A stretch of DNA of 12,704 nucleotides from Odoribacteraceae bacterium (lineage in GTDB: Bacteria; Bacteroidota; Bacteroidia; Bacteroidales; Marinifilaceae): positions 1-12,704 of the forward strand of contig JAIRKS010000102.1 in NCBI GenBank assembly GCA_031259905.1. Direction: 5' to 3'. The first letter of the stretch is position 1. Each line of letters opens with the position of its first letter. Below are positions 12,300-12,704 of the stretch, in pieces. Made by a program: the position numbers and the translations under genes. Under the pieces are notes generated by a model. It made no database searches, was not told where the DNA came from, and saw only the letters and a list, made by a program, of their open reading frames with translations.

Positions 12300-12704
12300 G
12301 GTTGTCGCGTGCGCGGGACGGTTTTTCCACCGGGTGAAAATGTGTCGCGCTCGCTCGGGACGGTGGCGAAGCCGTCCGCGGGCGTGTCGCGCTCGCGCGG
12401 GACGGTTTTGTCACCTGCTTCTACCGTCTCGCGGGGGCGCGAGACGGTGGCGAAGCCGTCCGAAAGTGTCTCGTACCCCTACGAGACGGTAGCGGAGCAG
12501 TCCGCCGATGTCTCGTACCACTACGAGAAGGTGGCGGAGCCGTCCGCCGGCGTCTCGTACCCCTACGAGACGTCGGCGGAGTAGTCCGCCGGCGTCTCGT
12601 ACCCCTACGAGACAAAAGCGGAGTAGTCCGCCGGCGTATCGTACCCCTACGAGACAAAAGCGGAGTAGTCCGCCGGCGTCTCGTACCCCTACGAGACAAA
12701 AGCG
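12300..12704. repeat. Right 42-bp tandem repeat array, ten units, runs off the window
   Basis: The anchor G(G/A)GACGG, later GAGAC, recurs at 12315, 12357, 12399, 12441, 12483, 12525, 12567, 12609, 12651 and 12693: exactly 42 bp each time, with no indel. Units near the PCMD gene are divergent; the last ones are nearly identical. A typical unit has a dyad GTCTCGTA-CCCC-TACGAGAC, a spacer, and a second dyad such as GCGGA-GTAG-TCCGC. The plus frame reads as 14-residue repeats (VSYPYETVAE...) but meets TAG (GAG TAG) from the seventh unit on. The minus frame stays open and is arginine-rich (SRRGTRRRRTTPLL). No credible gene covers this 405-nt stretch; I read it as non-coding repeat. It continues past the window end. 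Confidence 0.95.

Noticed and set aside
12214..12414. Minus-strand short frame in the repeat edge
   Set aside because: It overlaps the promoter region of the PCMD gene, is repeat-derived, and has no recognisable domain.
12309..12584. Plus-strand reading frame with 14-residue repeats (VSYPYETVAE-like) as a gene
   Set aside because: No good ribosome binding site, the start lies inside the repeat, the frame meets TAG in every unit from the seventh on, and the repeat period alone explains the open frame.
12421..12699. Minus-strand arginine-rich repeat frame as a gene
   Set aside because: It begins with TTG inside a repeat unit, has no leader signals in the window, and consists only of repeat units; kept as an open question in the findings.

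Overview
The window looks like a chromosomal segment of a GC-rich member of the Bacteroidota, probably Bacteroidales; no genus is assigned. This rests on protein types (a dCMP deaminase, an S41 protease and a PCMD-type lipoprotein with a beta-barrel partner, all of Bacteroidales type), on -7 promoter boxes of the TAnnTTTG type, on weak Shine-Dalgarno signals and on frequent GTG starts. I see no tRNA, rRNA, CRISPR, transposase, integrase or phage gene.

Layout: (1) 1-389 has no credible gene. It holds a 42/43-bp tandem array, an isolated 13-bp-arm dyad and a weak promoter. (2) 390-3415 is a tight three-gene operon (gaps of 4 and 1 nt): trans-polyprenyl diphosphate synthase, dCMP deaminase and an S41 carboxy-terminal processing protease. 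(3) 3485-5361 is the conserved yceD (DUF177)-rpmF-fabH cluster, with a promoter before it and a terminator over the fabH stop. It links ribosome assembly to the start of fatty acid synthesis. (4) 5384-8648 starts at a good promoter and carries two consecutive bactofilins, the second followed without a gap by a lipoprotein M1 metallopeptidase. (5) 8649-8869 is intergenic, with a 32-bp tandem repeat and the clearest promoter of the window. It leads into a U32 family gene, probably tRNA hydroxylase TrhP. (6) On the minus strand, a PCMD-domain lipoprotein gene and an outer-membrane beta-barrel gene form a two-gene operon (12199 down to 10123). It converges on trhP with interlocked stop codons. (7) 12236-12704 has no credible gene. 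It holds small dyads and a ten-unit 42-bp array that runs off the window.

Most genes are ordinary housekeeping or envelope genes. The least explained parts are the repeats. The right array keeps an exact 42-bp step over ten units. Each unit has a strong dyad, and neighbouring units differ by compensatory changes in its arms. The left array has the same period, is also built on a dyad, and shares a 10-mer with the right array in inverted orientation. All three tandem arrays lie upstream of the nearest downstream gene. The bactofilin pair with a surface peptidase, and the PCMD/beta-barrel pair, are the protein-level candidates for little-described systems. No known defence or mobile system is visible.
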